64,000 bases of DNA from Laburnicola sp. R22_1. Its lineage: Eukaryota; Ascomycota; Dothideomycetes; Pleosporales; Didymosphaeriaceae. The notes under the pieces were generated by a model. It searched no databases. It had not been told where the DNA came from and worked only from the letters and a program-made list of their open reading frames with translations. Location: assembly GCA_014281115.1 (NCBI GenBank), contig JACONQ010000020.1:310001-374000 (forward strand), in the 5' to 3' direction. Position numbers and translations under genes: made by a program. This document shows, in pieces, positions 31,347 to 43,787 of this stretch (position 1 is the stretch's first letter; every line of letters starts with the position of its first letter).

Positions 31347-31862
31347 GTTGCGTTAGTGCGGGGGGTGCATGGGCGTATTAGATAATAGGTAGGGCGGCTA
31401 GTTAAGTATATGAGCGAGAGAAGAGGCGGTCCTTGCTAGTGGTTCTGTGAAGGCCAAGGAAACCGCTTTAAGTACGCCGCCGATAGGGCGGTCTCGCCTT
31501 GGGTCATAGCGAGTGGTGTTGAGAGCTGCGCCCTAACCTCGCGTTCTTGGCAGCAGGGGTGCCGCGATCCGCCGCTTAGGCGAGAGCCTAGATAAGAGTG
31601 CCATGGCGATGGCGATGAGGTATCTGTGCGAGGGAAAGGAGAGCGCGTGGTATTTTAAAACGCAGGATGTAAAGTGCTAAGAGCTCTGCTGCTGAGCTTC
31701 CTTAAAGTTGGGGTGTAGAAGCGCGACTACGCTAGCTAAAGTGGGTAATCCGAAGAGCACGTGCGCCCGAGCTGTCCGGCGCATGAGTAGGGAGGTTTAG
31801 TGGCAAGTCAGCGTTAGAAAATGGCAGTGCGGGCACCCCAAATCGGCAGCCAAAATGCCGTC
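31347..31862 (-). promoter_or_regulatory. 5' flank of DUF3435 copy D with conserved terminal block
   Basis: The distal end (31792-31862: GGCAAGTCAGCGTTAGAAAA, CGGCAGCCAAAATGCCGTC) aligns with the flank of copy B; beyond it the sequence becomes AT-rich. The intervening part is only loosely similar. Confidence 0.6.
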
Positions 31863-31916
31863 AGATTGTTTAAGGTAGTTAATCTACTATTGCTATAAAT
31901 AAGGATAGGTTTTATA

Positions 31917-32172
31917 CGTCTTATATAATTACTTCCTTTATTTTATATAGTAGTAATATCTACTTACTAACTCTATAAAAGTTTAATTTACTATTCTCTC
32001 ATATATAAAGAATAGGGTATAATAAAATAAATTATATAGCTAATAATATTTTATATAATTGCTTCCTTTATTTTATATAGCAGCAATATCTACTTATTAA
32101 CTTAATAAGGGTTAGTCTACTATTCTCTTATGTATAAAAGATAGTGTATATAAAACAAATTATATAGCTAAT
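31917..32172 (+). repeat. Direct duplication of ~130 bp
   Basis: TTATATAATTACTTCCTTTA and TTTTATATAGTAGTAATATC recur about 132 bases on as TTATATAATTGCTTCCTTTA and TTTTATATAGCAGCAATATC. Most differences are transitions. Confidence 0.8.
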
Positions 32173-32571
32173 AATAACTTATGTAATCTATTTTTACTCT
32201 TGCTAATTTATAGTTAAGAGTTAGTTAACTACTAGTTAGTGCTAAATACACTCTATAGCTAGCTATATAGATATTAAATTCTAATACTTTATACTAGTAA
32301 GTATAGAGAGTATATAGAATAATTATATAAGAAAAGGAAATAATATAATAAAACTAACTTTAGTATTAATTGCTTATATTTAAAAGGGGTGCAAATAGAA
32401 AAATAAGATTCTATAGTATATAGGCCGCAGTTTATAGGCATTATATAATTTTTATATAATACTATTATGCGGTAATATTAAAATCTTAATACTCTTAGGT
32501 GTGCTTACTTACATAGTGTATAGATATCTGTAATATTTCTCTTCTAGATAAGTAATTATCTTTTTATGCCA

Positions 32572-32660
32572 TTCTAATTACTAAGTAGAGGGCTTTGCTT
32601 TTTTTATTATATTATTTAAGATAAAAGCCTTTGTTATTCTACCCTTAGGTAGATAAATTA
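32572..32660 (+). repeat. Repeat P1
   Basis: CTAATTACTAAGTAGAGGGC to ACCCTTAGGTAGATAAATTA. Confidence 0.75.
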
Positions 32661-32704
32661 ACGCTATATAATTCTAACTAGCTCGCTTGTAATGCGCTAA
32701 CCCC

Positions 32705-32794
32705 TTTTTATTAACACTTTAAAATACTTTTCTGTGTATATAATAGTAGAAGGAATATCTGCTATTATTGTAATAATTTTATTAGAAACCTCTT
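32705..32794 (-). repeat. Repeat P2, split by pogo-1
   Basis: Ends TTTATTAGAAACCTCT-TA at the left edge of pogo-1 and resumes after 34668 as TAGTCGCAAAAAAA, reconstituting the GCGACTAAGAGGTTTC core. Confidence 0.8.
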
Positions 32795-32795
32795 A

Positions 32796-34667
32796 ACGTA
32801 CTTTGCACTCGAGTCGATCATTCCATCGAGTCGATCACTTTGCCAAGACCCCACCAAGTTCTGTACTATTCACGATAGTACAGAGTCAACACGAACTATT
32901 TTCGATAGTCCAAATAGGCCAATCTATTTAGAATCTACTTCTACAGGCTGCCTACAGGTTGTTTTGTTATGCCCGGGCTTGCCGCAGCGTCCACAGCGCT
33001 GTTGAGCAGATTCGCCTCTATTAGCGCGCACCCTCTTCTTCGCCTTTTGCCCATCACTGCGCGCCCTAAACTCCTTTAGAGTGGCCAGCCGCTGGCCCTC
33101 TTTAGCTGTGAGGACTCCTTCACGCTATACTCGCTTTCTTTTATGCGATTTACGTCGCGTGGCGGCCTTATTAGCAGCTTAAAGTTTAGCGTTGCGTTTG
33201 GTTATTAACACCAAAGAATGCCCTATTAGCTTGGCGCCTTTAACGAGCTTTTCCACCGCCTTAACTATATAAGTTGGGGAACTATCTACATGCCTTTAAA
33301 TCCTCTGCTTAACTAGCGTTGATTGCGACCTAAGTTCTGTACTATTTCGCGGAGTTTGCGACTCCTATGTACTATCGCGAATAGTACAAAGTGGAGGCGT
33401 ACGCAGGCGGACGTCAAGCTGCGATATCACAACTTCTGGGTCGTGGGGCACTAGGCCAGCACCTCGAAAGCCTCCTTTGATATTACTTTTAGTAATTGAA
33501 GCCTTAAAAGCAGCAATAAAGCAAGGTAGGAACTCGATTTTAGTGATGTGCGTGATGTGGTTGCGCATCAGATTCTCGGCTTGGCGCCTATACGCCTTCT
33601 TTAACGGCGCAAAACAACCCACGTCAAGTGGCTGCAAGAGGTGCGACGAATGTGGAGGCATACAGAGAGTAATAATATTACTCTTTTTGTAGTAATCCTG
33701 GAATTTGAGCGAGTTATAACTTTCGTGGCCATCAATAATAAGCAAACGTGCTCCACCAATAGTACGCCTCTTTATATGCTTATTAAAGTGCTTTAGCTAT
33801 TGCAGACTAAGCTTATTTGTCGTCCAGCTGTTCTTAGAGACTGCAATAACCCAATTATAAGGTAGATCCTTCTCCTTATACTAGGCGGAGAGGTGGTGCT
33901 TGCCCCCGAAGATAATGAAGGGTGGGATTCACCACCCTATTGCGTTAATGCCTTAGATGACTGTTGTCTACTCCCTATTGCCCTGCTGCACCTGCTTTGG
34001 CTGTTCTCGACGCTCAGAGCCTGTAACTACCGCTCTAGTTAATATTATGCCCATTATAAAGCTAGACTTGTCGAAATTGTAGGTGTCCTTATCCAGGATA
34101 CTATACTTAGCCTTTATGTTCTCCACAAGCCGGAACCAGCCTCGTATCACCTCAGGATCCTCCTAAAGGGCTCTCTTATAGTCGTACTTTCGATTAAGCT
34201 TGACTTGAAGCTTTGGCTGGCGCTTAACAAAGTTATAAGGCCACCTCTGGCCAACTAGCTCGTAGGTGGCGTGCAGCCAGTAAAGAATCGGCCATATCTT
34301 TTATGGCATCAAGCCGGGGCGGAAATCCTCGCGCGTCTAGGTCGAGTATATGCTGCACAATCACCTGCTCCTCTCTTATAGTAAGTCTTATTTTGTTGGG
34401 TGCGCAGTCGCGTCTAAACGTCTTTCTAGCGCGTTAGTTGCTAAGTGTACTTTAAGAGACGTTATAGAGGGCTGCAGCGCGTCGCTAAGAGAGTGTCGCG
34501 TCTTGTTTAATAGCCTAGATCGCAAGCTGTATACGCGCTTCTTTTAACGCTAGTGGTTTGTTGTGTGGTTAAGGCATCGCGTTGTACTATTGCTGATAGT
34601 ACGTTTTGGTGGGGTCTTGGCAAAGTGATCGACTCGATGGAATGATCGACTTGAGTGCAAAGTACGT
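32796..34667 (-). mobile_element. Pogo-like DNA transposon 1
   Basis: Inverted termini of about 62 bp start ACGTACTTTGCACTCGAGTC and end CAAGACCCCACCAA, with TA at both sides (32794-32795, 34668-34669). Each terminus carries a direct repeat GAGTCGATCA spaced 17 bases apart, likely the transposase binding sites. Inside the termini lie short palindromes of type GTACTAT-N-ATAGTAC. Length 1,872 bp, uninterrupted. It encodes a minus-strand transposase. Confidence 0.9.
32950..34560 (-). pseudogene. Pogo-1 transposase with C-terminal CCHC knuckle
   Basis: Minus strand: YNFDKSSFIMGIIL (first Asp), LLIIDGHESYNSLKFQDYYK (second Asp), HLLQPLDVGCFAPLKKAY (third Asp), GGFRGAGLVPHDPE, a basic stretch with KEGQRLATLKEFRARSDG, and at the end a zinc knuckle CGRCGKPGHNKTTC. 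All three catalytic acidic residues are present, but numerous TAG/TAA stops interrupt the frame, notably in the N-terminal third. The same knuckle is found in pogo-2. Confidence 0.85.
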
Positions 34668-34814
34668 TAGTCGCAAAAAAAAAAAAAACTATACAATTCT
34701 AAAAAAAAATTAATTCTAAAATTACCTTAGTAACACTTTTTTCTATAGCTATTATACTAATAATTAAATATTAGGTAGCTACTATATACCTTTATCTCTA
34801 TACTTTTCTATACG

Positions 34815-34905
34815 CTCTTTCTAATTACTAAGTAGAAAGTTTTACTTTTTTAATATATAATTTAAGATAAAAGACTTTATTATTATAGTTTAAGGTAGTT
34901 AATTT
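34815..34905 (+). repeat. Repeat P1
   Basis: CTAATTACTAAGTAGAAAGT to AGTTTAAGGTAGTTAATTTA; adjoins R1 copy 2. Confidence 0.75.
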
Positions 34906-35660
34906 AATATTATATATCTTTCTTTATTTCTTCTAGGCAGAAGTATAAACTATCTCTACTTATTAATTTTTAAGTAGCCCTACTGCGTTTAATTACTGCG
35001 TTTTTTATTACATTATAGCGCTAATAGAATATTATATTATATACGGATTAAGCCCTAGAATACGTTAAGGTTTTTCTAATATCTCCCCTAGCTTCTAAGA
35101 TAACTAACCTTATAATAATAACATTCTAATTTACTTGCCCACCTACTATATTACTAAATAATTAATACATACCTTTTAACCTTTTGCTATATTACTAGAT
35201 AATTAACTACTTAGAACCTCTAAATACACACTCTACTACTACTATATTATATAATAAATTATATGCGCGCTTTCTACTTTTAATATTAAATAGTAGTTTA
35301 ATACTTTACTAGTCTTACTTTACATATTACTTATAAATATTCTATAGTATAATTATATATTTATATATTCCCTACACCTCTAGCACCTCTTTAGTATAAC
35401 TACTATCTTTAAAATAAGTAGCTATTAATTACAGATCTAATTTTAGGTAGTAATTACTATAAGCTATATAGTAGTATATAGCTACTAACCTAAACTCTTA
35501 CTATATAAAAATATCTACATTTTTTTAGTTCTTATTTTTAATAATTATAAGCACTTTATATCTAAACTAGTCTAGAGAAATCTATATTATAAAGCTTATC
35601 CTACTAACTCTAGACTCCTACTTACTAAAATCTATATTTTTCTTAATATAGTAATCTAAT
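34906..35660 (+). repeat. Repeat R1, copy 2, left part
   Basis: From TTCTAGGCAGAAGTATAAAC via TTTTTAAGTAGCCCTACTGC and AAGCCCTAGAATACGTTAAG to the Copia-1 insertion. The sequence resumes at 41736. Confidence 0.8.
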
Positions 35661-35876
35661 TGTCGGTTCACAGGTAGCAAGGAAAAACTAGTCTCTGTCT
35701 TTAGTATCTGGTGTCTGTATTCTGTGTTGTGTCACCCCTATGTTTAGCTGGCTCTAATGTCGCGCCTTATGCGCCAAGCACAGTGGTCCCTGCACGATTA
35801 TGCAGATCCGACCTCAACGCGCTTATTCTATCTAACAACAGTTCTTATAGACTTAGAAGACAAGAGAGTGCAGACA
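35661..35876 (-). repeat. Copia-1 3' LTR
   Basis: Same length as its partner. I count 15 differences, all transitions, with no insertion or deletion. Confidence 0.9.
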
Positions 35877-35959
35877 CTAGCAACTTTTCTTTTATAGAAA
35901 AAGGAGTGTAGAAGGAAGGTAGTAACTATAGTGGTTGTTGTTGTTGTTAATAGTTATGT

Positions 35960-38900
35960 TTTGGTTAGAGCTAGTTTGCGGGAGCCTTATGTGCTACCCA
36001 TCCTTCAACTTGTACGCGCAGCGAGTTAGTGTTAATAAGGGCTTTGAGAGCTTTGTTTAGCGACGCCTTTGTCATGGCGTCAGCAGGGTTGTCTTGGCCA
36101 TTCACCCATCAAACCTCAAATAACTCCCTCCTCTCGTACGATTGACGTAAAGCCATGATATCGATCATTAGTCGCTTCTCCTTAGTTAATCCTAGCTTGA
36201 CGATACACTTATACAGTGAGTATAAGTCTGTACAAACTATTAGGGGGAGAGATAGCAGGCTAAGCTGCTGTGTAACCATGGCGAGCGTTGAGGTGATAGA
36301 GTAGGCGAGGTCGACGCCTCCTACCATTGCGTAGATCTCTGACGCAAGTACACTTTAGGTCACGCGTTTGCTCTTTATAGAGCTCCAGTGGATAAGATTG
36401 CTATAAATTATAAATTTAGCGTTAGCAATATCTTCTGTGGCCAATACAATTGTGTAGCCAATCTGGCTACTTAAATCTTTATTATTGGCAAAGGAGCCGT
36501 TAACAAACACAAAGACCTTGGCTTAAGCTAGGTTAAGTGCCTTATAGGTAAGGCCACAATTAAGGTTGTTTAATTGCCACTATAAGCGTTTGTTTAACGC
36601 GTTAACGTTGTTGGCGGTAGGCTCCTAAGTTTGTGCGGCAACAGAGAGGTTAAAAGTCGCCTCTAGTTGGCAGATGCTCGCGATATAGGCGCCGCAAGCC
36701 CTCTGCTCAATGTATTATTGCTAATAGTTGGCTAAGCTTGTGTCAATAAGCTGAATCTTCTTGCCTTAATCCTTCTGTTATAGTAAGAGCTTGCTATTAT
36801 AATTAATTAATAGGATGCATCTGTTAAAGAGTAATAGAGTAGTAGGTGTTAGCTTCTCCTTTAGCTTAGCTGTAAATGTCAACTTCTTCTCCTCTAGGTT
36901 AGAGAAGCGTTTATTCGCGAGGATAAGAGTGTTATTAGTCTGTATGCCTACTACGCTAAAGGTGTCCTAAGTGTTAGTTACAAGCAAGCATAGGTTGTAT
37001 GTTAAAGTCTCCATATAAAGTTTTTCCTTATAATGAGCGCTGTACGTTGCCCACTAATAGGTACCAGCTTTAGCCAGGCCGTATAGAGGCTTCTTGACTA
37101 TTATAACTGTGTCAGGCGGATACTTGTACTCAATTTCCTTGGGCAAGTAGGCGGTGACTACTTGGTTAAGCTTTGTGCGTGACTGTACGTACGCCTGGGT
37201 AATGTCTCGCAGCCAGAGCGAGATTTCTTCATTCAGCAACAGGGCTCTATTGCGCATGAGCGAAGGAGCAATAGCTAGGATAATTCGTTGGCTAGCTCGC
37301 TAGATAGTTGGCGACTAGGTAAGGATTGTCGCTTTGCCATTGTCTTAATATCCTTGCACTACAAGACGTGATTTCTTATATAGGGTAGCGATAGTCTTGC
37401 CTTTAATTTCGCGTACTAGTCGCAACTTAAAAATCCGTCCCTTGTGCTTGCAGGGATCGTATTGCTCAAAGTAGAAGACTCTATTAGTAATAAGGCTATC
37501 AATTTCTTTGTTGTCTGACAGCTCAAATGGTTAACTAGGTGTAGTTATCCTTTGTTCTTAGCGTAGCTGTACAGCAAGTAGCTAGTTAGTGTTTTCTTTG
37601 TGCGTTATAAAGACCTCTATTATATAAGCCTCGTTACGCAGCGCGTAGGCAGTGTACGCTGTAGGAGCCACATGGGCTGTCTAAGGAGGATTCGCGCGGG
37701 CTGTAGGGGCTTTAGGCTTGTTCTTGCTGCCTTTGGGTTGGCCGCGTTTGCGTTAAGGGGGTTTAAAAGCTAGTTCTAGTCCTAGTTGCCAGTTGGACCC
37801 ACTTATGTTGCCGTTATGGTCGTAATAGCTGTCTATGTTGTCTAGCATATCTATTAGGTGGCTATTATTATCGTTGTTTGTCGCTAGGGGCGTGGCTGGT
37901 TCGTCGTTTGTTGGGGAGGTATCAGTGTAGTACGGCTTAACAACTATTAAGCGAAAATTTATAGGGCCATACGGTAGCTATATTGTACAGGTTTCATTAG
38001 TCACAGCAATGAGCTTATAGGGGCCCATCTATCCATCCTTCTCGCGCCAGACGCGCACGTTAGAGTTGATAGGTAGTGTAGTTGTTTTAATTGTCGCAGG
38101 TCTATTGCGCGTTGCCAGCGCGTCATTAATTTGGCGTATTTCGTGTATTTGTCTAACCTCTCTTATAGCCTTTCTAATGGCGGCAGCGCGTTAAGTAATT
38201 AATGGCGACAGGGGAGAGTCTTCTATCATACGTGGGTAGGCGCCAAAGACAAGAAGTGTAGGCACTAGGCTATTAGGACCTGTAGTGTTGTTAATAGCTT
38301 TAACAGCCATTTGCAAGATAAGCCGCTTGTTTATTATTATAGGTAAGTCAACTTAAATAGTCTCGAAAGCGCGTTGTAATAGAGCATGGTACCGCTCCAC
38401 CTTGCCTACGCTGTTATGAGCTTCTATAGGTACTTCTTTAACGTTAATTAATAGTGACTTGGCAAATTGCTTGAACTTAGTAGAAATGAAGTTCCTGCTG
38501 GCGTTATGGACAAGGTACTCAGGCGGTCCAACGTAGGTATCTATCCAGTAATGCCGTAGAGCGTCCTAGGTGCTTGCGGCTAATATATCTTTAAGAAAGC
38601 GAGCAGCTTAAAAGGCAGTCGCGTTATTAACTATGTGTAGGATAGGCTTACTATTTAGGTACATAACGTTAACAATTACCTTATAGTTAAAGTCTAGGTC
38701 TGGTTCCTTAAGCTTGAATTTAAAGCGTCTGGGTGCTTTCTAGTTTAGTTAGCACTGTTAATAGTACTTAATAAGCTTATTAATAAGCCCTTTGTAGACG
38801 TTGTTATAGCCAGCGCAGATAAGCAAGTTGTAGAGCCAATAAGCTAATAGGTGGCCAAATTGTCAGTGTAGCTGGCGTAGCTTAGTCTCTGTAAGGTGGC

Positions 38901-41208
38901 AGCTGGCGGCTGCGGTGCGCTTAGGTTAATTAATAAGGAGCTATGGGTGGCCCTATTTACGTATAACTAGGTGTAGCTGGTTGCCCTAAATTAGTATGTT
39001 GCGCAGGTTATCGTATTTAACGCCTAGTCTGTCCATGTTAGCCAGACAGAGCAAGAATAGCGTATTAGTAGGTAGTACGTGAAACGTGACATTACCAATT
39101 GCTGTGTTAACGTGTAGGGTGCCTATAGATATAATTGCCTAGCCTCTGCTAAAGCGAATTTAGTGCTGCCTAGCTGTTAAGGTATCTATTTGCAAATTTG
39201 TAGCTGCCTGTAGAGCAGTTGCTTATAGTTCTCTAGCTGTTAAGACGCCTAAGGCTCCTGTATTAGGCATAATACCCTAGAAGACTTTCTTATTATATCG
39301 ATCCTCGAACGTAAATATAGTGGTAGGCGCGTTATTAACAGCTCTAAACGCGTTAATTTGGGTAGTCGCGTAGTATACAGCCTGGTCGTTTAGATAGGCA
39401 ATTGTCTAGTTGCCGTCAATTGTACCAGATAACTCAGTGACGAACTAGTCTCCCTTAATTGTCATCTCAGCGAGCATCTGCTGGGCCTTATTGTTAATTT
39501 CGAGACCTTTGTACTTAGTTAGGAAAGTGTAAAAGTCAGCGACGTTAGGTTGTGCGTTGTGTGAGTAGGCTAATGCTGTCTGGCGAAACCTATTATAGGA
39601 TTGCTTGCGCTCGTCCCTAGAGTGCTTTATTAACTAGCAGCTAGGCTTACTACAGATAAAGCATTTCTTCTAAGATTGCTGTTGCTTAGGTGGCAGTGGC
39701 CGTCAAAAAGGTGGTCCTTAAGAGTTGCCTTAATAGAGTCCTTGGCTGTTAACGTCTTACAGCGAGAAACGCAATAAGAATCCTTGCGATCTATTTCCTT
39801 AACCTCTCTATAAGCCTCGACCTCTATAGGTCCTATTAGTCTAGTACTACTTATAGCCCTCTGTGTTATTGTTAAAGTCATTCTTATAGGGGTGTTAGAG
39901 GTTGTATTCATTCTAGTACTCGCCGTTAGCGGTGTATTGCGTTGGGTTTGGATTACGCGCCTTGCGCGAGCGGGTAGCAGCGCTAATAGATGAGCGTAGA
40001 GTAGAGCAGAGGCCTTTAAAAGTAGGCGCTGGGGCAAAAAGGGCAAGGTTATAGTCTTTAATACCGCTGCACGCGTTAAGTAGTTGTTCGCGCAGTACGT
40101 TGTCACCTTAGTAGTTATGGCCTAACCCACGTTAAAGCTTCTGGAGCTTATTAATGAGCAATTAAAGGGCTTTAAGATGAGACTTGTTAGGGTGGGCGCT
40201 GATTGTACGCGCCAGCGTAGTCGTTCTCCACTCACTAAGGTACAGTTAACAATTCTCCTTAGTGTGAAAATAGCTTTGCATTATACCTATCATTGTCTTA
40301 AGGTCATAGCTCTGGCTAGCGAGGCGGTTATAGTAGTAACTAGACGCTCTGTCTTTTAGCATAATAGAGAAGGCTTAATCCTAGTGCCGCTTAGGTAGTC
40401 CAATCTTGCTGCAATTATCGCGAAAGATCCTAAATTTAGTGTCAAATACGTCGTATAGCCCACCTCCAAAGCGCTTCTTATTATCGTACAGCTTGCAGAG
40501 GTCTATAATAAGCCTATATGTGTTGTCAAGACGCGTGGCGTCTGTAGGGCTTTCGCGCTGTAGAGGGTTGTACGTATTGTACAGGTTCGGCTGCTGTGTA
40601 GGGGATAGATGCGCGTTGTGCTATTACTAAGGAGGCAGGTATAGAGTGGGCTGCTGTTGTGGTGGAGGTATGGGTGGGTAGACGGTGCGTGCTATTAGAG
40701 CTGGTTGAGGGGAAGTAAGATAGGCAGAGGGTTGTTAAGAGGATTATTGTGACAAAGGTGTATTATATAGAGGCGCATAATTTAGATTAAAGCGTAAGTT
40801 AAACTTCTTGCTTATTTTAAGCTGGTAAGTAACCTCTTTATTAGTCCATTCGTAATAGTTGCCCTATAGCGCTTCCGCTATATTATAGGCAATCGATTTG
40901 CCGTCCTTGACTACAAAGACGCCTTGCTGGCGCAGGTAGTCTCTCTATTTAGTAATAAGAGCTTTATCGCCTTTGTTAAATAGTTCTTTTGGCCATCCTT
41001 TAAAGATAATAGTTATCTTGTCCTAAAGCTTATAGTCCTCCTATCCTTTATCTTAGGAGATTTAGTAGTAGAAGAGGATGTATGTGTTAACTCTCTTTGT
41101 GTCGATTATCTTAATGTCTATATTCTCGTCAACATCTAGGGGCTGGCCCCAGCTGTCCTTGTTAATAAGCGCCTGTTCTTCCTTCGTAAGGTGGTTGGTG
41201 AAAGGCAT
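35960..41208 (-). pseudogene. Copia-1 gag-pol
   Basis: Starts MPFTNHLTKEEQALINKDSW at 41208. A gag region with a CFICSKPSC cysteine motif (near 39650) is followed by protease/GAG-pre-integrase, then integrase (VIVNVMYLNSKPILHIVNNA, EVPIEAHNSVGKVERYHALL). Reverse transcriptase has RDITQAYVQSRTKLNQVV and KKPLYGLAKAG, with the active site read as GIQTNNTLIL where GMQTDDTL is usual. RNase H has VFVNGSFANNKDLSSQIGY (catalytic Asp now Asn), and the 3' end shows KRLMIDIMALRQSYERRELF and NGQDNPADAMTKA. The Asp-to-Asn changes and stops fit G-to-A/C-to-T mutation. Confidence 0.88.
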
Positions 41209-41514
41209 CGTGATTTCGTGGGGCGTCTCTTCGAAAGCGTAGGACGCAGGTTAATAGTACCGTTAGCGGCGGGTACTGTAGAGCGTGATGGACAGGGACT
41301 CAGGTAAACGCTTAGAGTCCTTGTTGCTTAGTAGTGGGCTATAACGCGCGAGTTCCAGCGAAGGCGTAATGGACGCGGAGACCCAGGTAAACGCTTAGGG
41401 TCTTGTTAGCACACAGTTTAGGGTATTGCTATACCCCTTATTATGTCTTTTCTAGTTCGCCTTACTGTCTGTAGTTATCTTATAGCATTAACTGTAAGGG
41501 TAACAACTAATTAG

Positions 41515-41730
41515 TGTTGGTTTACAGGTAGCAAGGAAAAACTAGTCTCTGTCTTTGGTATCTAGTGTCTGTATTCTGTGTTGTGTTACCCCTATGTTTG
41601 GCTAGCTCTAATGTCGCGCCTTGTGCGCCAAGCACGGTGGTCCCTGCACGATTATGCAGATCCGACCTCAACGCGCTTGTTCTATCTAACAACAGTTCTC
41701 GTAGACTTGGAAGATAAGAGAGTGTAGACA
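41515..41730 (-). repeat. Copia-1 5' LTR
   Basis: TGTTGGTTTACAGGTAGCAA at one end and GTGTAGACA at the other; followed by the CTAAT duplication. Confidence 0.9.
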
Positions 41731-41735
41731 CTAAT

Positions 41736-42330
41736 TCTATAGCAGCTATCTATAGGTTCTTAGTATAAACTGTATAGTTTTTAATATTAAGTAGCATTTA
41801 GCTATTATACCTAGTCGTATTATTATTATTTATATCTTCTAAGTAGAGGCGTAACACTATATATCTAGTAGTAATAGCATCTTTAGAGTAAGAAATAAAT
41901 ATAACAACTAACCTTAAGGTCTTAACTAGTAATTTAATATTTATAAGAATAGAAAGATAGTATAAATAGGTAATTTTTATCTAGTTACGTATTTTATACT
42001 ATGCAAATAGCAGCTATATATTATATTATTATTAACTTTAGTACCTAGTATATCTTATTATTAACTATCTTATTATTAGTATAAGGGGCTAATTTGCACA
42101 TACTAATAAATAGTCCCTATTTAGCTTAAGCTATTTTACTATTTTACCTTTTTTAATATATTTTTAGTATACCTATAGCTTTTTCTTACAGCGTTATACT
42201 ATATACTAAAAGGTCTATAATATTTCTTTTTCTAACCTTTCTATATTTTTAAGAAACTTATTATCTTCTATAGTAGTAAGTAACTTAGTTAACTTTTTTA
42301 TTTACTACTTAGTATAGTTTCGATTTACTT
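41736..42330 (+). repeat. Repeat R1, copy 2, right part
   Basis: Begins TCTATAGCAGCTATCTATAG and is collinear with the reverse complement of 54900-55440, including the block AGCTTTTTCTTACAGCGTTA. Confidence 0.75.
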
Positions 42331-42371
42331 ATATTTATCTTTTTGCTTTTTTATAATTAGCTTATTATACT

Positions 42372-42455
42372 CTTTTAAATTACTAAGTAGGAGGCTCTAC
42401 TTTTTTTTATATTATTTAAGATAAAAGCCTTTACTATTCTACTCCTAGGTAGTTA
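42372..42455 (+). repeat. Repeat P1
   Basis: AAATTACTAAGTAGGAGGCT to ACTCCTAGGTAGTTAATTAA. Confidence 0.75.
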
Positions 42456-42544
42456 ATTAATAATATATATTTATTATTACTTTACTTTTATACTAGTTAA
42501 TAGACTCGCTTAGTAAGTTTATACACTTTTCTATAATTATCTTT

Positions 42545-42640
42545 TTATTCTCTTTAGAATTACTAAGTAGAAGACTTTACTTTTTATTATAATATTTAAA
42601 ATAAAAGCCTTTATTATTCTACTTCTAGATAGATTAATTA
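42545..42640 (+). repeat. Repeat P1
   Basis: GAATTACTAAGTAGAAGACT to ACTTCTAGATAGATTAATTA. Confidence 0.75.
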
Positions 42641-42671
42641 ATACTATATATATAATTATTATTAACTAGTA

Positions 42672-42770
42672 TATAGTATTAATTTATCTACTTAGAGGTA
42701 GGATAACGAAGGCTTTTATCCTAAATAATATAACAAAAAAGCAGAGCCCCTATTTAGAATAATAATTATA
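42672..42770 (-). repeat. Repeat P1 (inverted)
   Basis: TTAATTTATCTACTTAGAGG to AAGCAGAGCCCCTATTTAGA; opposite strand to its neighbours. Confidence 0.75.
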
Positions 42771-42894
42771 AAAGTAATAAGAATATAAGTAATATAGTAA
42801 AGTATTATATAATATAGTAAGTAACTCTCCGCGCCAAGATCGCTAAGCTCGCTTAGCAGTTCGAACGCCCTTTTTTTATAATTATACTATCTTT

Positions 42895-42990
42895 TTTACG
42901 CTCTTTTTAATTACTAAGTAGAGGGCTCTGCTTTTTTTATTATGTTATTTAAGATAAAAGCCTTTGTTATTCTAGCTCTAGGTAGTTAAT
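42895..42990 (+). repeat. Repeat P1
   Basis: TAATTACTAAGTAGAGGGCT to AGCTCTAGGTAGTTAATTTA. Confidence 0.75.
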
Positions 42991-43348
42991 TTAACAACAC
43001 ATAGTAAGTAAATAAAAGTAAGTTTAATAGCTATTTATAGTCTTATTTATTCTATTTTTTTAGATCTAGTTTTTGCATTATATTTTTAATATTATCTATT
43101 CTCTTAGTAAATGGTATATTAATAGTTTTAATATTAATAATTTCTATAATATAGGTTAAGTTAAATTTAGCCTAAAGTATAGTTATATTATAGTAACGTA
43201 CTCCACAACCGAGCGACTCACCCAACCAAGCGACTCACTTTTACTAAGACCCCACCAAAACATGTACTATTCACGACAGTACAGAGTTAATACGAACTAT
43301 TATTAATAGTCTAAATACGCCAATCTATTCAGAATCTACTTCTGCAGA

Positions 43349-43531
43349 TTACTTACACGTTGTTCTATTGTGCCCAGGCTCGCCGCAGCGTCCATAGCGC
43401 TGTTGAATTAGCTCGCCTCCATTAACGCGCGCCCTCTTCTTTACCTTCTTGCCATCACTGCGCGCTGCAAAGTTCTTTAGAGTAGCCAGCCGCTGGCCCT
43501 CTTTAGCTATAAGAGCTCCTTCTTGCTGCAA
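43349..43531 (-). pseudogene. Pogo-2 transposase, 3' part with CCHC knuckle
   Basis: KEGQRLATLKNFAARSDGKK and the knuckle CGEPGHNRTTCK (first Cys replaced by Tyr relative to CGRCG in pogo-1). Separated from the catalytic part by the insertion at 43788. Confidence 0.8.
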
Positions 43532-43787
43532 TCGCTTTCTTTTGTGCGATTTATGTCGCGTGGCAGCCTTATTAGCAGCTTAAAGTTTGGCGTTGCGTTT
43601 GGTCATCAACACTAAAGAATGCCCTATTAGCTTAGCGCCTTTAATAAGCTTTTCTACCGCCTTAACTATATAAGTTAGGGAACTATCTACATGCCTTTAA
43701 ATCCTCTACTTAACTAGCATTAATTGTAACCTAAGTTCTATACTATTTCGCGGAGTTTGCGACTCCCATGTACTATCGCGAATAGTA

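Larger units (their letters stand above)
31863..32795. other. AT-rich RIP block
   Basis: No coding sequence. Holds a tandem duplication and one copy each of P1 and P2, and ends at the pogo-1 insertion. Confidence 0.7.
35661..41730 (-). mobile_element. Ty1/Copia LTR retrotransposon 1
   Basis: Two 216-bp direct LTRs, TG...CA, bounded by the 5-bp duplication CTAAT (35656-35660 and 41731-41735). Total 6,070 bp, with gag-pol on the minus strand. Inserted in repeat R1. The coding region is full of TAG/TAA but collinear, so it is a complete, RIP-killed copy. Confidence 0.92.

Noticed and set aside
18409..31862. A complete Starship element
   Set aside because: Recombinase genes and a shared 5' block are seen, but no 3' end, target duplication or intact captain; only a hypothesis.
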